Source: Leclercia sp. S52 | GTDB taxonomy: Bacteria; Pseudomonadota; Gammaproteobacteria; Enterobacterales; Enterobacteriaceae | DNA length: 64,000 nucleotides | Direction of reading: 5' to 3' | Assembly (NCBI RefSeq): GCF_039727615.1 | Contig: NZ_CP152474.1 | Span: 1-64,000 of the forward strand | Shown here: piece after piece, positions 1 to 13,935 of the stretch | Layout of the letters: each line of letters opens with the position of its first letter | How positions within the stretch are numbered: position 1 is the first letter of the stretch | Translations under genes and position numbers: made by a program | The notes under the pieces: model-generated | The model's input: the letters and a program-made list of their open reading frames with translations, nothing else | The model's database searches: none | What the model was told of the DNA's origin: nothing

Positions 1-1401
1 GTGTCACTTTCGCTTTGGCAGCAGTGTCTTGCCCGATTGCAGGATGAGTTACCAGCCACAGAATTCAGTATGTGGATCCGCCCGTTGCAGGCGGAACTGA
101 GCGATAACACGCTGGCTTTGTATGCGCCAAACCGTTTTGTGCTCGATTGGGTCAGGGACAAATACCTCAATAACATCAATGGACTGCTAAACGAATTTTG
201 CGGTGCCGATGCCCCACAGCTGCGTTTCGAAGTGGGCACAAAACCGGTCACCCAAACCCTCAAAGAGACCGTTAACGTCGCCGCTGCACCCGCACAAACC
301 GCGCAGGTTCATATGCCGCGCGTGGCCCCTGCGCCGCGGGCTGGCTGGGACAACGTCCCGGCCCCGGCAGAGCCGACATACCGCTCTAACGTTAACGTCA
401 AACACACCTTTGATAACTTCGTCGAAGGTAAATCGAACCAGCTGGCACGCGCGGCGGCCCGTCAGGTCGCAGATAACCCCGGCGGTGCCTATAACCCGCT
501 GTTCCTTTATGGCGGCACCGGTCTGGGTAAAACGCACCTGCTGCACGCGGTCGGCAACGGCATCATGGCGCGTAAGCCGAATGCCAAAGTGGTGTATATG
601 CACTCCGAGCGCTTCGTTCAGGACATGGTTAAAGCCCTGCAAAACAACGCGATCGAAGAGTTTAAACGCTACTACCGCTCCGTTGATGCGCTGCTGATCG
701 ATGACATTCAATTCTTTGCCAATAAAGAACGATCTCAGGAAGAGTTTTTCCACACCTTTAATGCCCTGCTGGAAGGCAATCAGCAGATCATTTTGACCTC
801 GGATCGCTATCCCAAAGAGATCAACGGGGTTGAGGATCGTCTGAAATCCCGCTTCGGCTGGGGCCTGACCGTGGCGATCGAACCGCCAGAGCTGGAAACC
901 CGCGTGGCGATCCTGATGAAAAAGGCCGACGAGAACGACATTCGTCTGCCGGGCGAGGTGGCGTTCTTTATTGCCAAACGCCTGCGTTCCAACGTCCGTG
1001 AGCTGGAAGGCGCACTGAACCGCGTGATCGCTAACGCCAACTTCACCGGACGGGCGATCACCATCGATTTCGTGCGTGAAGCGCTGCGCGATCTGCTGGC
1101 GCTGCAGGAAAAACTGGTCACCATCGACAATATTCAGAAGACGGTGGCGGAGTACTACAAAATTAAAGTGGCGGACCTGCTATCCAAACGTCGTTCCCGC
1201 TCGGTAGCGAGACCGCGTCAAATGGCGATGGCGCTGGCAAAGGAACTGACCAACCACAGCCTGCCGGAAATCGGCGATGCGTTTGGTGGCCGTGACCATA
1301 CTACCGTGCTGCACGCCTGTCGTAAGATCGAGCAGCTGCGTGAAGAAAGCCACGACATAAAAGAAGACTTCTCCAATTTAATCAGAACATTATCTTCGTG
1401 A
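1..1401 (+). CDS. dnaA: Chromosomal replication initiator DnaA
   Basis: AAA+ ATPase that binds DnaA boxes and melts oriC to start chromosome replication. The 466-residue protein has all four domains: the N-terminal DnaB/DiaA-contact domain (about 1-85), a Pro/Ala-rich linker (about 86-130), the ATPase with Walker A GGTGLGKT at 171-178 and Walker B LLIDDIQF near 232, and the C-terminal helix-turn-helix with the DnaA signature [15 protein letters not shown]. The start is GTG at base 1, as is usual for dnaA in enterics. The window begins exactly on this codon, so the autoregulated promoter lies outside. It heads the dnaA-dnaN-recF operon with only 4 nt before dnaN. Length matches the family (467 in E. 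coli). Confidence 0.99.
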   Translation: MSLSLWQQCLARLQDELPATEFSMWIRPLQAELSDNTLALYAPNRFVLDWVRDKYLNNINGLLNEFCGADAPQLRFEVGTKPVTQTLKETVNVAAAPAQTAQVHMPRVAPAPRAGWDNVPAPAEPTYRSNVNVKHTFDNFVEGKSNQLARAAARQVADNPGGAYNPLFLYGGTGLGKTHLLHAVGNGIMARKPNAKVVYMHSERFVQDMVKALQNNAIEEFKRYYRSVDALLIDDIQFFANKERSQEEFFHTFNALLEGNQQIILTSDRYPKEINGVEDRLKSRFGWGLTVAIEPPELETRVAILMKKADENDIRLPGEVAFFIAKRLRSNVRELEGALNRVIANANFTGRAITIDFVREALRDLLALQEKLVTIDNIQKTVAEYYKIKVADLLSKRRSRSVARPRQMAMALAKELTNHSLPEIGDAFGGRDHTTVLHACRKIEQLREESHDIKEDFSNLIRTLSS

Positions 1402-1405
1402 CGCT

Positions 1406-2508
1406 ATGAAATTTACCGTTGAACGTGAACACTTATTAAAACCGCTGCAACAGGTGAGTGGCCCCTTAGGCGGCCGCCCGACGCTGCCTATTCTCGGTAA
1501 CCTGCTGCTGCAGGTCGCAGACGGCACGCTGTCGTTGACCGGCACCGATCTCGAGATGGAAATGGTCGCACGCGTGACGCTTTCTCAGCCTCACGAAGCG
1601 GGCGCAACCACCGTTCCGGCGCGTAAGTTCTTTGATATCTGCCGTGGCCTGCCTGAAGGGGCAGAGATCGCCGTGCAGCTGGAGGGCGACCGCATGCTGG
1701 TGCGCTCCGGCCGCAGCCGTTTCTCGCTCTCCACGCTCCCGGCTATCGACTTCCCGAACCTCGATGACTGGCAGAGTGAAGTTGAATTCACCCTGCCGCA
1801 GGCGACCATGAAGCGCCTGATTGAAGCCACCCAGTTCTCGATGGCGCATCAGGACGTTCGTTACTACCTGAACGGCATGCTGTTCGAAACCGAAGGTGAA
1901 GAGCTGCGTACCGTGGCCACCGACGGCCACCGCCTGGCGGTCTGCTCCATGCCGATTGGCGTGAGCCTGCCGAACCATTCGGTGATCGTACCGCGTAAAG
2001 GCGTGATTGAGCTGATGCGTATGCTCGACGGCGGTGAAACCCCGCTGCGCGTGCAGATTGGCAGCAACAACATCCGCGCTCACGTCGGTGACTTTATCTT
2101 CACCTCCAAGCTGGTGGATGGTCGTTTCCCGGACTATCGCCGCGTACTGCCGAAGAACCCGGACAAAACGCTGGAAGCGGGCTGCGATATCCTCAAGCAG
2201 GCCTTTGCCCGTGCAGCGATCCTCTCCAACGAGAAGTTCCGCGGCGTGCGCCTGTATGTCAGCGAGAATCAGCTGAAGATCACCGCGAACAACCCGGAGC
2301 AGGAAGAGGCCGAAGAGATTCTGGATGTCACCTATGCGGCGGGCACCGAAATGGAGATCGGCTTTAACGTCAGCTACGTGCTGGATGTGCTGAATGCGCT
2401 GAAGTGCGAAAACGTGCGTATTCTGCTGACCGACTCCGTGTCGAGCGTACAGATTGAAGATGCCGCATCACAGTCGGCAGCCTATGTTGTCATGCCAATG
2501 AGACTGTA

Positions 2509-2509
<1 letters not shown>
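1406..2509 (+). CDS. dnaN: DNA polymerase III beta sliding clamp
   Basis: Ring-shaped homodimeric clamp that tethers DNA polymerase III and other clamp users to DNA. The 367-residue length and three repeated clamp folds (about 1-125, 126-245, 246-367) match the enteric protein. The C-terminal motif VVMPMRL, which forms part of the peptide-binding cleft, is intact. The gene begins 4 nt after dnaA and its TAA stop overlaps the ATG of recF by one base (TAATG), which indicates translational coupling inside the dnaA-dnaN-recF operon. Confidence 0.99.
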
Positions 2510-6025
<3,516 letters not shown>

Positions 6026-6036
6026 GCCGTTTGTTC

Positions 6037-6105
6037 CCCCGGTGGCGCTATGCTTACCGGGGCTACAAAATCTGTAGGCCCGGTAAGCGCTAGCGCCGCC
6101 GGGCT
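6037..6105. repeat. REP/BIME-type palindromic pair
   Basis: Two inverted REP-like units, CCCGGTGGCGCTATGCTTACCGGG and its mirror GGCCCGGTAAGCGC...GCGCCGCCGGGC, separated by about 10 nt. They sit just after gyrB and before yidA and probably stabilise the 3' end of the transcript or act as gyrase-binding BIMEs. Related units occur at about 15.0, 35.8, 49.1, 51.5 and 61.5 kb. Confidence 0.85.
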
Positions 6106-6221
6106 TTTCTTTTGCCCGCAAAAGAGGAATCCCGCTTCCCCTTTCTATCCCCCTTTTCTTTACTGTTTTTTGAGCGGAATCGCGTTAGCATGAACCCAGA
6201 CTCATTCCAACCGGGGATCCC

Positions 6222-7034
6222 ATGGCTATCAAACTCATTGCAATCGATATGGACGGCACGCTGCTGCTGCCCGATCACACCATCTCTCCCGCCGTAAAAG
6301 ACGCGATTGCCGCAGCCCGCGCAAAAGGCGTGAACGTGGTGCTGTGCACCGGTCGCCCGTATGCGGGGGTACATAACTACCTGAAAGAGCTGCACATGAG
6401 TGAGCCAGGGGATTACTGCATTACCTACAACGGCGCGCTGGTGCAGAAAGCGGCCGACGGCAGCACGGTGGCGCAAACCGCGCTGAGCTATGACGATTAC
6501 CGCTATCTGGAACAACTCTCCCGCGACGTGGGCTCGCACTTCCACGCCCTCGACCGCAACACGCTCTATACCGCCAACCGCGACATCAGCTACTACACGG
6601 TGCATGAATCCTTCGTCGCCACCATCCCGCTGGTGTTCTGCGAAGCGGATAAGATGGATCCGGCCACCCAGTTCCTGAAAGTGATGATGATTGATGAGCC
6701 TGCCATTCTGGATCAAGCCATCGCCCGTATCCCGGCGGAAGTGAAAGAGAAGTACACCGTGCTGAAAAGTGCGCCGTACTTCCTCGAAATCCTCGATAAA
6801 CGCGTCAATAAAGGCACCGGCGTGAAGTCGCTGGCCGACGCGCTGGGGATCAAACCGGAAGAGATCATGACCCTGGGCGATCAGGAAAACGACATTGCGA
6901 TGCTGGAATATGCTGGCTTAGGCGTGGCGATGGAAAACGCGATCCCGTCGGTGAAAGAGGTGGCTAACTTCGTCACCAAATCTAACCTCGAAGACGGCGT
7001 GGCATACGCTATTGAGAAGTTTGTCCTGAATTAA
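6222..7034 (+). CDS. yidA: HAD-superfamily sugar phosphatase YidA
   Basis: Cof-type (IIB) haloacid dehalogenase-like phosphatase that removes phosphate from small phosphometabolites such as sugar phosphates. Motif I (IDMDGTLL) is at residues 8-15 with the nucleophilic Asp, motif II is CTGRPY near 43, motif III uses the Lys in NKGTGVKSL near 195, and motif IV is GDQENDIAMLEYAG near 220. The 270-residue length matches E. coli YidA. It sits between gyrB and the D-galactonate operon as in E. coli. A rho-independent terminator follows. Confidence 0.97.
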   Translation: MAIKLIAIDMDGTLLLPDHTISPAVKDAIAAARAKGVNVVLCTGRPYAGVHNYLKELHMSEPGDYCITYNGALVQKAADGSTVAQTALSYDDYRYLEQLSRDVGSHFHALDRNTLYTANRDISYYTVHESFVATIPLVFCEADKMDPATQFLKVMMIDEPAILDQAIARIPAEVKEKYTVLKSAPYFLEILDKRVNKGTGVKSLADALGIKPEEIMTLGDQENDIAMLEYAGLGVAMENAIPSVKEVANFVTKSNLEDGVAYAIEKFVLN

Positions 7035-7058
7035 GACCTGGCAAAATCCACGCTCCAC

Positions 7059-7085
7059 AACCCGCACCCGTTGCGGGTTTTTTTA
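7059..7085 (+). terminator. Terminator after yidA
   Basis: A stem AACCCGC / GCGGGTT with a short loop is followed by a run of seven T. It closes the yidA transcript before the dgo promoter region. Confidence 0.85.
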
Positions 7086-7144
7086 TCCCCACAGGAACCT
7101 TTCTTTAACATTCCTTTCACTGATTGTTCTTTTTGTGATCCATA

Positions 7145-7176
7145 TTGTAGTACAACATTATGTGATTGTACTACAT
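7145..7176. promoter_or_regulatory. Paired DgoR operator upstream of dgoR
   Basis: Two near-identical 11-bp palindromes, TTGTAGTACAA (7145-7155) and TTGTACTACAT (7166-7176), are spaced 21 bp centre to centre, that is two helical turns on one DNA face. As I recall, E. coli DgoR binds this TTGTA(G/C)TACA motif. Their place about 110-140 bp before dgoR fits autorepression of the dgo operon, relieved by D-galactonate. Confidence 0.8.
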
Positions 7177-7284
7177 TACGACCACGGCAATGACGAATGG
7201 CATCACGTTTGTACTGCAAAATTGAGGCGAAATTCAGCGGTCGCGGTAAAGTAGTGATGGACATACAGAGCACAAGGACTCTCC

Positions 7285-7974
7285 ATGACTCTCAATAAAA
7301 CCGATCGCATCGTCATTACGCTGGGCACCCAGATTGTGGGTGGCAAATACGTTCCCGGCTCGCCGCTGCCCGCAGAGGCGGAGCTGTGTGAGGAGTTTGA
7401 AACCTCGCGCAACATCATCCGGGAAGTGTTCCGCTCGCTGATGGCGAAGCGGCTGATTGAAATGAAGCGTTATCGCGGCGCCTTTGTCGCCCCGCGTAAC
7501 CAGTGGAACTACCTCGATACCGACGTTCTGCAGTGGGTGCTGGAAAACGACTACGACCCACGGCTGATCGGCGCGATGAGCGAGGTGCGAAACCTGGTTG
7601 AGCCAGCCATCGCCCGCTGGGCGGCGGAACGCGCAACCTCCGGCGACCTGGCGCAGATTGAGTCGGCCCTGAACGACATGATCGCCAATAACCAGAACCG
7701 GGATGCCTTTAACGAGGCGGACATCCGCTACCACGAGGCGGTGCTGCAGTCGGTACATAACCCGGTGTTACAGCAGCTTAGCGTGGCGATCAGCTCGCTA
7801 CAGCGAGCAGTATTTGAACGAACCTGGATGGGTGATGAGGCCAATATGCCGAAGACGCTCCAGGAACATAAAGCGCTGTTCGATGCGATACGGCATCAGG
7901 ACAGCGATGCGGCAGAGCAGGCGGCATTAACCATGATCGCCAGCTCAACACGAAGGTTGAAGGAAATCACATGA
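7285..7974 (+). CDS. dgoR: D-galactonate operon repressor, GntR/FadR family
   Basis: Transcriptional repressor of D-galactonate use; the effector is expected to be D-galactonate. It has an N-terminal winged helix (about 1-75, with LPAEAELCEEFETSRNIIRE) and an all-helical FCD ligand domain with metal-ligand motifs (EVRNLVEPAIARWAA, DIRYHEAVLQS). The 229-residue length matches E. coli DgoR. Its stop codon overlaps the start of dgoK by 4 nt (ATGA), so it is the first gene of its own target operon. Two operator palindromes lie upstream. Confidence 0.97.
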   Translation: MTLNKTDRIVITLGTQIVGGKYVPGSPLPAEAELCEEFETSRNIIREVFRSLMAKRLIEMKRYRGAFVAPRNQWNYLDTDVLQWVLENDYDPRLIGAMSEVRNLVEPAIARWAAERATSGDLAQIESALNDMIANNQNRDAFNEADIRYHEAVLQSVHNPVLQQLSVAISSLQRAVFERTWMGDEANMPKTLQEHKALFDAIRHQDSDAAEQAALTMIASSTRRLKEIT

Positions 7975-8850
7975 CATCTCGCTACATCGCAATTGACTGG
8001 GGATCGACCAATCTGCGCGCCTGGCTCTACCAGGGCGAACAGTGCCTGGAGAGCAGGCAATCCGAAGCAGGCGTCACGCGCCTGAACGGTAAATCCCCCG
8101 AGGCGGTGTTAGCAGAGGTGACACAAAACTGGCGCGATGGCGCCACGCCGGTAGTGATGGCGGGAATGGTCGGCAGCAACGTGGGCTGGAAGGTTGCCCC
8201 GTACCTGCCGGTTCCTGCCCATTTCTCTGCCATTGGCGAACAGTTAACGTCCGTTGGCGACAATGTCTGGATCATTCCCGGGCTGTGCGTCTCCCGCGAC
8301 GATAACCACAACGTGATGCGCGGCGAAGAGACTCAGCTGCTCGGCGCGCGCACGCTCTCTCCTTCTTCTGTCTACGTGATGCCCGGTACGCACTGTAAAT
8401 GGGTGCAGGCCGATGCTCAGCAGATCCAGGATTTTCGCACCGTAATGACCGGCGAATTGCACCATCTGTTGCTTAAGCATTCGCTGGTGGGCGCTGGCTT
8501 ACCTGAGCAGGATGCCTCCCCCCGAGGCGTTTGCCGCCGGGCTTGAGCGCGGGATCGCTTCCCCCGCCGTTTTGCCGCAGCTTTTTGAGGTTCGCGCCTC
8601 GCACGTGTTGGGAACCCTTCCCCGCGAGCAGGTCAGCGAGTTTTTATCGGGCCTGCTGATTGGCGCAGAAGTCGCCTCCCTGAGCGAGCAGTTCGCCGGG
8701 CAGCAGTCCATCACCCTCGTCGCGGGTTCCTCGCTGACCTCACGTTATCGCCAGGCGTTCCACGCCATCGGGCGTGACGTGGCGGCGGTGGAGGGCGACA
8801 CGGCATTTCAGGCTGGAATAAGGAGCATCGCTCATGCAGTGGCAAACTAA
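7971..8850 (+). CDS. dgoK: 2-oxo-3-deoxygalactonate kinase (frame broken at a C run)
   Basis: Phosphorylates 2-dehydro-3-deoxy-D-galactonate, the second step of D-galactonate breakdown. The N-terminal part (IAIDWGSTNLRAWLY phosphate-binding motif, residues about 6-20) and the C-terminal part lie in two frames. The break is at a run of six C (8518-8523). Removing one C joins LPEQDASP to EAFAAGLERG and gives 292 residues, the E. coli length. I therefore read it as one intact gene with a likely sequencing insertion, though a true frameshift cannot be excluded. It overlaps dgoR by 4 nt and dgoA by 17 nt. Confidence 0.9.
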
Positions 8851-9451
8851 TCTTCCCCTTATCGCGATCCTGCGCGGCATCACCCCCGACGAGGCCTTAG
8901 CCCACGTTGGCGCGGTAATCGACGCCGGATTCGACGCGGTCGAAATCCCGCTCAACTCTCCCGAGTGGGAGAAAAGCATTCCGGCGGTCGTGGATGCCTT
9001 TGGCGACAGAGCGCTGATCGGCGCGGGTACCGTGTTACAGCCGGAGCAGGTGGACAGGCTGGCGAAGATGGGCTGCAGGCTCATTGTGACGCCCAATATC
9101 AACCCTGAGGTGATCCGCCGCGCGGTGGGCTACGGCATGACCGTCTGCCCGGGATGCGCCACGGCGACAGAAGCCTTTACCGCTCTCGATGCGGGCGCGC
9201 AGTCGCTCAAAATTTTCCCGTCGTCGGCCTTTGGCCCGGATTACATCAAAGCGCTGAAGGCGGTCTTACCCGCCAGCGTACCGGTCTTTGCCGTGGGCGG
9301 CGTAACGCCAGAAAACCTGGCCCAGTGGATGAAAGCCGGCTGTGTCGGTGCGGGTCTGGGCAGCGATCTCTATCGCGCCGGGCAGTCCGTAGAACGTACC
9401 GCCCAGCAGGCAGCGGCATTTGTTAAAGCGTATCGAGAGGCAGTGAAATGA
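8834..9451 (+). CDS. dgoA: 2-dehydro-3-deoxy-6-phosphogalactonate aldolase
   Basis: Class I aldolase that splits 2-dehydro-3-deoxy-6-phosphogalactonate into pyruvate and glyceraldehyde 3-phosphate, the third step of the pathway. The KDPG/KDPGal aldolase barrel shows the catalytic Glu in [11 protein letters not shown] and the Schiff-base Lys in [13 protein letters not shown], followed by [12 protein letters not shown] at the phosphate site. The 205-residue length matches DgoA. It overlaps dgoK upstream and shares ATGA with dgoD downstream, so translation is probably coupled along the operon. Confidence 0.97.
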   Translation: MQWQTNLPLIAILRGITPDEALAHVGAVIDAGFDAVEIPLNSPEWEKSIPAVVDAFGDRALIGAGTVLQPEQVDRLAKMGCRLIVTPNINPEVIRRAVGYGMTVCPGCATATEAFTALDAGAQSLKIFPSSAFGPDYIKALKAVLPASVPVFAVGGVTPENLAQWMKAGCVGAGLGSDLYRAGQSVERTAQQAAAFVKAYREAVK

Positions 9452-10596
9452 AAATAACCAAACTCACCACGTACCGTTTACCTCCGCGTTGGATGTTCCT
9501 GAAAATCGAAACCGACGAAGGGGTGGTTGGCTGGGGCGAACCGGTCATCGAAGGCCGCGCGCGTACCGTCGAAGCGGCAGTGCATGAGCTGGGCGAATAC
9601 CTGATTGGCCAGGATCCGGCACGCATTAACGACCTGTGGCAGGTGATGTACCGCGCGGGCTTCTACCGCGGCGGCCCGATCATGATGAGCGCCATCGCCG
9701 GTATCGACCAGGCGCTGTGGGATATCAAAGGCAAAGTGCTGAATGCCCCGGTCTGGCAGCTGATGGGCGGCCTGGTGCGCGACAAAATCAAAGCCTACAG
9801 CTGGGTAGGCGGCGACCGTCCGGCGGAAGTAATTGACGGCATCAACAAGCTGCGCGGCATCGGTTTTGACACCTTTAAGCTCAACGGCTGCGAAGAGATG
9901 GGCATTATCGACAACTCGCGTGCGGTTGATCGCGCCGTGAATACCGTGGCGCAGATCCGCGAGGCCTTCGGCAACGAGATTGAATTTGGTCTGGACTTCC
10001 ACGGCCGCGTCAGCGCGCCAATGGCGAAAGTGCTGATCAAAGAGCTGGAGCAGTATCGTCCGCTGTTTATCGAAGAGCCGGTGCTGGCCGAGCAGGCCGA
10101 GTACTACCCGAAACTGGCGGAGCAGACCCATATTCCGCTCGCGGCGGGCGAACGTATGTTCTCACGCTTCGAGTTCAAACGCGTGCTGGAGGCGGGCGGT
10201 ATTGCGATCCTGCAGCCGGATCTCTCTCACGCGGGCGGCATCACCGAATGCTACAAAATTGCCGGAATGGCGGAAGCTTACGACGTGGCGCTGGCACCGC
10301 ACTGCCCGCTGGGGCCGATTGCGCTCGCTGCCTGTCTGCACGTGGACTTTGTCTCCCGCAACGCCGTGTTCCAGGAACAGAGCATGGGCATTCACTACAA
10401 CAAGGGCGCGGAGCTGCTCGACTTTGTGAAGAACAAAGAAGACTTCAGTATGGAAGGCGGTTTCTTCAAACCGTTAACGAAGCCGGGCCTTGGCGTGGAG
10501 ATCGACGAAGCCAAAGTCATTGAGCTGAGTAAAAATGCGCCGGACTGGCGTAACCCACTGTGGCGTCATGAAGACGGTTCTGTAGCCGAGTGGTAA
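9448..10596 (+). CDS. dgoD: D-galactonate dehydratase
   Basis: Enolase-superfamily (mandelate racemase-like) enzyme that dehydrates D-galactonate to 2-dehydro-3-deoxy-D-galactonate, the first step of the pathway. The N-terminal capping domain (about 1-120) is followed by the TIM barrel with metal and base residues in the motifs [18 protein letters not shown] and [12 protein letters not shown], and the catalytic His in [12 protein letters not shown]. The 382-residue length matches E. coli DgoD. The gene overlaps dgoA by 4 nt and precedes the transporter gene dgoT. Confidence 0.98.
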   Translation: MKITKLTTYRLPPRWMFLKIETDEGVVGWGEPVIEGRARTVEAAVHELGEYLIGQDPARINDLWQVMYRAGFYRGGPIMMSAIAGIDQALWDIKGKVLNAPVWQLMGGLVRDKIKAYSWVGGDRPAEVIDGINKLRGIGFDTFKLNGCEEMGIIDNSRAVDRAVNTVAQIREAFGNEIEFGLDFHGRVSAPMAKVLIKELEQYRPLFIEEPVLAEQAEYYPKLAEQTHIPLAAGERMFSRFEFKRVLEAGGIAILQPDLSHAGGITECYKIAGMAEAYDVALAPHCPLGPIALAACLHVDFVSRNAVFQEQSMGIHYNKGAELLDFVKNKEDFSMEGGFFKPLTKPGLGVEIDEAKVIELSKNAPDWRNPLWRHEDGSVAEW

Positions 10597-10643
10597 ATGC
10601 GCGTCATACTTCGCGCTGGTGATGCGTTGGCTGCGCTTTCTTA

Positions 10644-10675
10644 CCCCGGTCACATACTTTTGTATGCTCCCGGGG
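10644..10675. repeat. Inverted repeat between dgoD and dgoT
   Basis: CCCCGG and CCGGGG arms enclose CACATAC-TTTTGTATG, making an extended hairpin of about 32 nt in the 225-nt gap between dgoD and dgoT. There is no T run, so it is not a classical terminator. It may tune expression of dgoT relative to dgoD or be a dispersed intergenic repeat. Confidence 0.55.
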
Positions 10676-10821
10676 ATGCGAAAACTTGCCGCCTTCCCCC
10701 AGCACGAATTATTTAGCGCATTCTGGTTAAGTTTTTAATTAAAAAAATCAAATACACCCTCTGTAATTTACAGGGCATGGTGAGCGGCTTCGCTATGCCC
10801 AAAATCTGGAGACAGATTGCG

Positions 10822-12114
10822 ATGGATATTCCAGTTACTGCTACCAAAACCGGGCGTCGCCGTTACCTGACGCTGATTATGATCTTTATTACCGTGGTCA
10901 TCTGTTATGTCGACCGCGCCAACCTCGCCGTGGCCTCGGCCCATATTCAGGAAGAGTTTGGTATCACCAAAGCGGAAATGGGCTACGTCTTCTCGGCCTT
11001 TGCCTGGCTCTATACGCTGTGCCAGATCCCGGGCGGCTGGTTCCTCGACCGCGTCGGCTCGCGCCTGACCTACTTTATCGCCATTTTCGGCTGGTCCGTG
11101 GCGACGCTGTTCCAGGGCTTTGCCACCGGCTTAATGTCGCTGATTGGCCTGCGTGCCATCACCGGTATTTTCGAAGCCCCGGCGTTCCCGACTAACAACC
11201 GTATGGTGACCAGCTGGTTCCCGGAGCATGAACGTGCCTCTGCGGTTGGGTTCTATACTTCCGGCCAGTTTGTCGGCCTGGCGTTCCTGACCCCGCTGCT
11301 GATCTGGATCCAGGAGCTGCTGAGCTGGCACTGGGTGTTTATCGTCACCGGTGGGATCGGCATCATCTGGTCGCTAATCTGGATTAAGGTTTATCAGCCG
11401 CCGCGTCTGACCAAAAGCATCACCAAAGCCGAACTGGACTACATCCGCGACGGCGGCGGTCTGGTGGATGGCGATGCGCCGGTGAAAAAAGAGGCGCGTC
11501 AGCCGCTGACTAAAGCCGACTGGAAGCTGGTGTTCCACCGTAAGCTGGTGGGCGTTTACCTGGGCCAGTTTGCCGTCACCTCGACGCTGTGGTTCTTCCT
11601 CACCTGGTTCCCGAACTACCTGACCCAGGAGAAAGGCATTACCGCCCTGAAGGCGGGCTTTATGACCACCGTGCCGTTCCTTGCGGCCTTCTTCGGCGTA
11701 CTGCTCTCCGGCTGGCTGGCGGATAAACTGGTGAAAAAAGGCTACTCCCTGGGTATCGCGCGTAAGACGCCGATCATCTGTGGGCTGCTGATCTCTACCT
11801 GCATCATGGGCGCGAACTACACCAACGATCCGGTGTGGATTATGACCCTGATGGCGGTGGCGTTCTTCGGGAATGGCTTCGCCTCTATCACCTGGTCGCT
11901 GGTATCGTCCCTGGCGCCGATGCGTCTGATCGGCCTGACCGGCGGGGTGTTTAACTTCGTTGGCGGCCTGGGGGGCATCACCGTGCCGCTGGTGATCGGC
12001 TACCTGGCACAGGACTACGGTTTCGGCCCGGCGCTGGTCTATATCTCAGCGGTAGCGCTGATCGGCGCGCTCTCCTACATCCTGCTGGTAGGGGACGTGA
12101 AACGGGTAGGCTAA
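10822..12114 (+). CDS. dgoT: D-galactonate:H+ symporter, MFS
   Basis: Inner-membrane importer of D-galactonate of the anion:cation symporter (ACS) branch of the major facilitator superfamily. I choose ATG at 10822 ([16 protein letters not shown]) because a GGAG lies 10 nt upstream and it gives 430 residues, the E. coli length. An earlier in-frame start at 10777 would add 15 unsupported residues. Twelve membrane spans are visible, beginning with [21 protein letters not shown]. The conserved [10 protein letters not shown] loop lies between spans 2 and 3. A six-G run at 11970-11975 is intact here, unlike in seven other genes. Confidence 0.97.
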   Translation: MDIPVTATKTGRRRYLTLIMIFITVVICYVDRANLAVASAHIQEEFGITKAEMGYVFSAFAWLYTLCQIPGGWFLDRVGSRLTYFIAIFGWSVATLFQGFATGLMSLIGLRAITGIFEAPAFPTNNRMVTSWFPEHERASAVGFYTSGQFVGLAFLTPLLIWIQELLSWHWVFIVTGGIGIIWSLIWIKVYQPPRLTKSITKAELDYIRDGGGLVDGDAPVKKEARQPLTKADWKLVFHRKLVGVYLGQFAVTSTLWFFLTWFPNYLTQEKGITALKAGFMTTVPFLAAFFGVLLSGWLADKLVKKGYSLGIARKTPIICGLLISTCIMGANYTNDPVWIMTLMAVAFFGNGFASITWSLVSSLAPMRLIGLTGGVFNFVGGLGGITVPLVIGYLAQDYGFGPALVYISAVALIGALSYILLVGDVKRVG

Positions 12115-12128
12115 TCTCCGGCAATGCT

Positions 12129-12161
12129 ATACCCTGATGCGACATCCGCGCATCAGGGTAT
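12129..12161 (+). promoter_or_regulatory. 13-bp perfect inverted repeat over the yidR ribosome-binding region
   Basis: Arms ATACCCTGATGCG (12129-12141) and CGCATCAGGGTAT (12149-12161) are perfectly complementary with a 7-nt loop. The right arm contains the AGGG that would serve as ribosome-binding site and ends 4 nt before the yidR ATG. The hairpin could stop dgoT transcription weakly, hide the yidR ribosome-binding site, or be a protein operator. Confidence 0.7.
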
Positions 12162-12165
12162 CCTC

Positions 12166-13393
12166 ATGAAACAAATCACCTTCGCTCCCCGCAATCACCA
12201 GCTCACCAACACCCGCACCTGGACCGCAGACAGCCAGTGGCTGGTCTTTGACGTCCGTCCTTCCGGCGCGTCCTTTACCGGGGAAACCATCGAGCGGGTT
12301 AACGTTGAAACGGGCGAGGTGGAGGTGATTTATCGCGCCAGCAACGGCGCGCACGTTGGGGTGGTGACCGTTCACCCTGCGGAAAATAAATATCTCTTTA
12401 TCCACGGCCCGCAAAATCCCGATGCCCACTGGCAGTACGATTTTCACCACCGTCAGGGGGGTGATTGCCGCACAGGGGCAGATAAATAATCTCGATGCGA
12501 TGGATATCACCGCGCCCTTCACCCCCGGCGCGCTGCGCGGCGGCAGCCATGTCCATGTGTATAGCCCGGACGGGCAGTTCGTCAGCTTTACCTATAACGA
12601 CCACGTGCTGCACGAGTACGATCCAGCGCTCGATTTACGTAACGTGGGCGTGGCCGCGCCATTCGGTCCGGTGAACCCGCAGGGCGATCACCCGCGCAAC
12701 TATGGCGGCACGCACTGGAGCGTGCTGGTCAGCCGCACCACTCCGACGCCAAAACCGGGCAGCGATGAGATCAACCGCGCTTATGAAGAGGGCTGGGTCG
12801 GCAACGACAGGCTGGCCTTTATCGGCGATACCCTTTCCGCTAACGGTGAAAAAGTGCCGGAGCTGTTTATCGTGGATCTGCCGAAAGACGAGCAGGGCTG
12901 GAAACAGGCCGGCGATTTACCGCTTCAGGGCACGGCGGATCGTATGCCCGCTCCGCCTGACGGCGTGGTGCAGCGCCGCTTAACCTTTACCCATAACCAC
13001 CGTTATCCGGGTCTGGTGAACGTGCCGCGCCACTGGGTACGCAGCAACCCGCAGGCAACGCACATCGCGTGCCTGATGCGTGATGATAACGGCGTAGTGC
13101 AGCTGTGGCTGATCGCCCCGGAAGGGGGAGAGCCGCGTCAGCTCACGCATAATAAAAGCGATATTCAGTCAGCGTTTAACTGGCATCCGGCGGGCCATTC
13201 GCTGGGGTTTGTGCTGGAGGAGCGTATTGCTCAGTGTGATGTCGCCACAGGCGCGGTGACGTTTTTGACGTCCGATCACGGCAACCCGCCGTCGGGGGAT
13301 GCGGTGGTTTACTCGCCTGACGGGCGCTATCTGGCCTGGATGGAGGAGGTCGGCGGCTTCCGTCAGATTTGGGTGACAGAAACCGGGTGCTAA
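12166..13393 (+). CDS. yidR: YidR, beta-propeller protein of unknown substrate (frame broken at a G run)
   Basis: WD40-like/TolB-like beta-propeller related to oligogalacturonate lyases, with no proven activity. Repeated blades such as ADSQWLVFDVRP, SPDGQFVSFTYND and SPDGRYLAWMEE are visible. The frame changes at six G (12456-12461). Removing one G joins FHHRQG to VIAAQGQINNLDAMD and yields about 408 residues, close to the 415 I recall for E. coli YidR. No signal peptide is seen. The gene lies 50 nt after dgoT on the same strand. Confidence 0.88.
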
Positions 13394-13723
13394 TCAGCGA
13401 GAGGGCATGGCAGCGGGCGGGATGACGGCGTTGGTCGCCAGCGTCTTCTCCTCGCTTTGCTCTACGCGGGAGCGAACGGATTTATCCTTGCGGAAGAGAT
13501 CCCACGGCAGCAGCAGGGTATCGACAACAGCAGTAAACGGCATATCCAGCACCACCAGGGATTTAGTGCCCCAGTTGGTGTCGTCATCTCCCAGCATGTT
13601 CGCGCTGGCGCGCGTGCCGGGATAGGTTCCTTCTTTACCGCCGGTGTGAGACATCACGCTCGAACATCCGCAAAGCACAATCACCGCGCTGAACATCGTC
13701 AGCTTTATCAGAACATTTTTCAT
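13394..13723 (-). CDS. yidQ: YidQ, small DUF1375 lipoprotein
   Basis: A 109-residue predicted lipoprotein of the DUF1375 family. The N-terminus MKNVLIKLTMFSAVIVLCGC is a type II signal peptide with lipobox LCGC, so Cys20 would be lipidated. The mature part contains GGKEGTYPGTRAS and a hydrophobic VVLDMPFTAVVDTLLLPWDLF segment, typical of the family. Function is unknown. It is convergent with yidR and divergent from ibpA, as in E. coli. Confidence 0.93.
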   Translation of the reverse strand: MKNVLIKLTMFSAVIVLCGCSSVMSHTGGKEGTYPGTRASANMLGDDDTNWGTKSLVVLDMPFTAVVDTLLLPWDLFRKDKSVRSRVEQSEEKTLATNAVIPPAAMPSR

Positions 13724-13904
13724 TATCAGTCAGTCATCATCAATGGCCTGCAACAGACCCGCAACCGGGTTTATAACGGGCCATTGTCAAAATGAATAGT
13801 TGAAAAGTACCGCTCTGTGGCACCTATCGCATTTTAACCTTACGTGCTGTAGTCCCAGTCTATTCCAGTACCCGCAAAGTGCAAAAAATTCTCGCTGCGT
13901 TGCT

Positions 13905-13932
13905 CTTGAAAAGAACGGAAGCAGACCCATTT
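13905..13932 (+). promoter_or_regulatory. Sigma-32 heat-shock promoter of ibpAB
   Basis: CTTGAAA (13905-13911) and CCCATTT (13926-13932) with a 14-nt spacer match the sigma-32 consensus. They lie about 105 nt before ibpA, so the transcript begins near 13940 and has a leader of about 100 nt. Confidence 0.9.
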
Positions 13933-13935
13933 TAA

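Noticed and set aside
8512..8850. Separate 112-residue protein inside dgoK
   Set aside because: It is the C-terminal part of DgoK; removing one C at 8518-8523 joins both parts.
13457..13795. 112-codon frame opposite yidQ
   Set aside because: Antisense shadow of the conserved lipoprotein gene.
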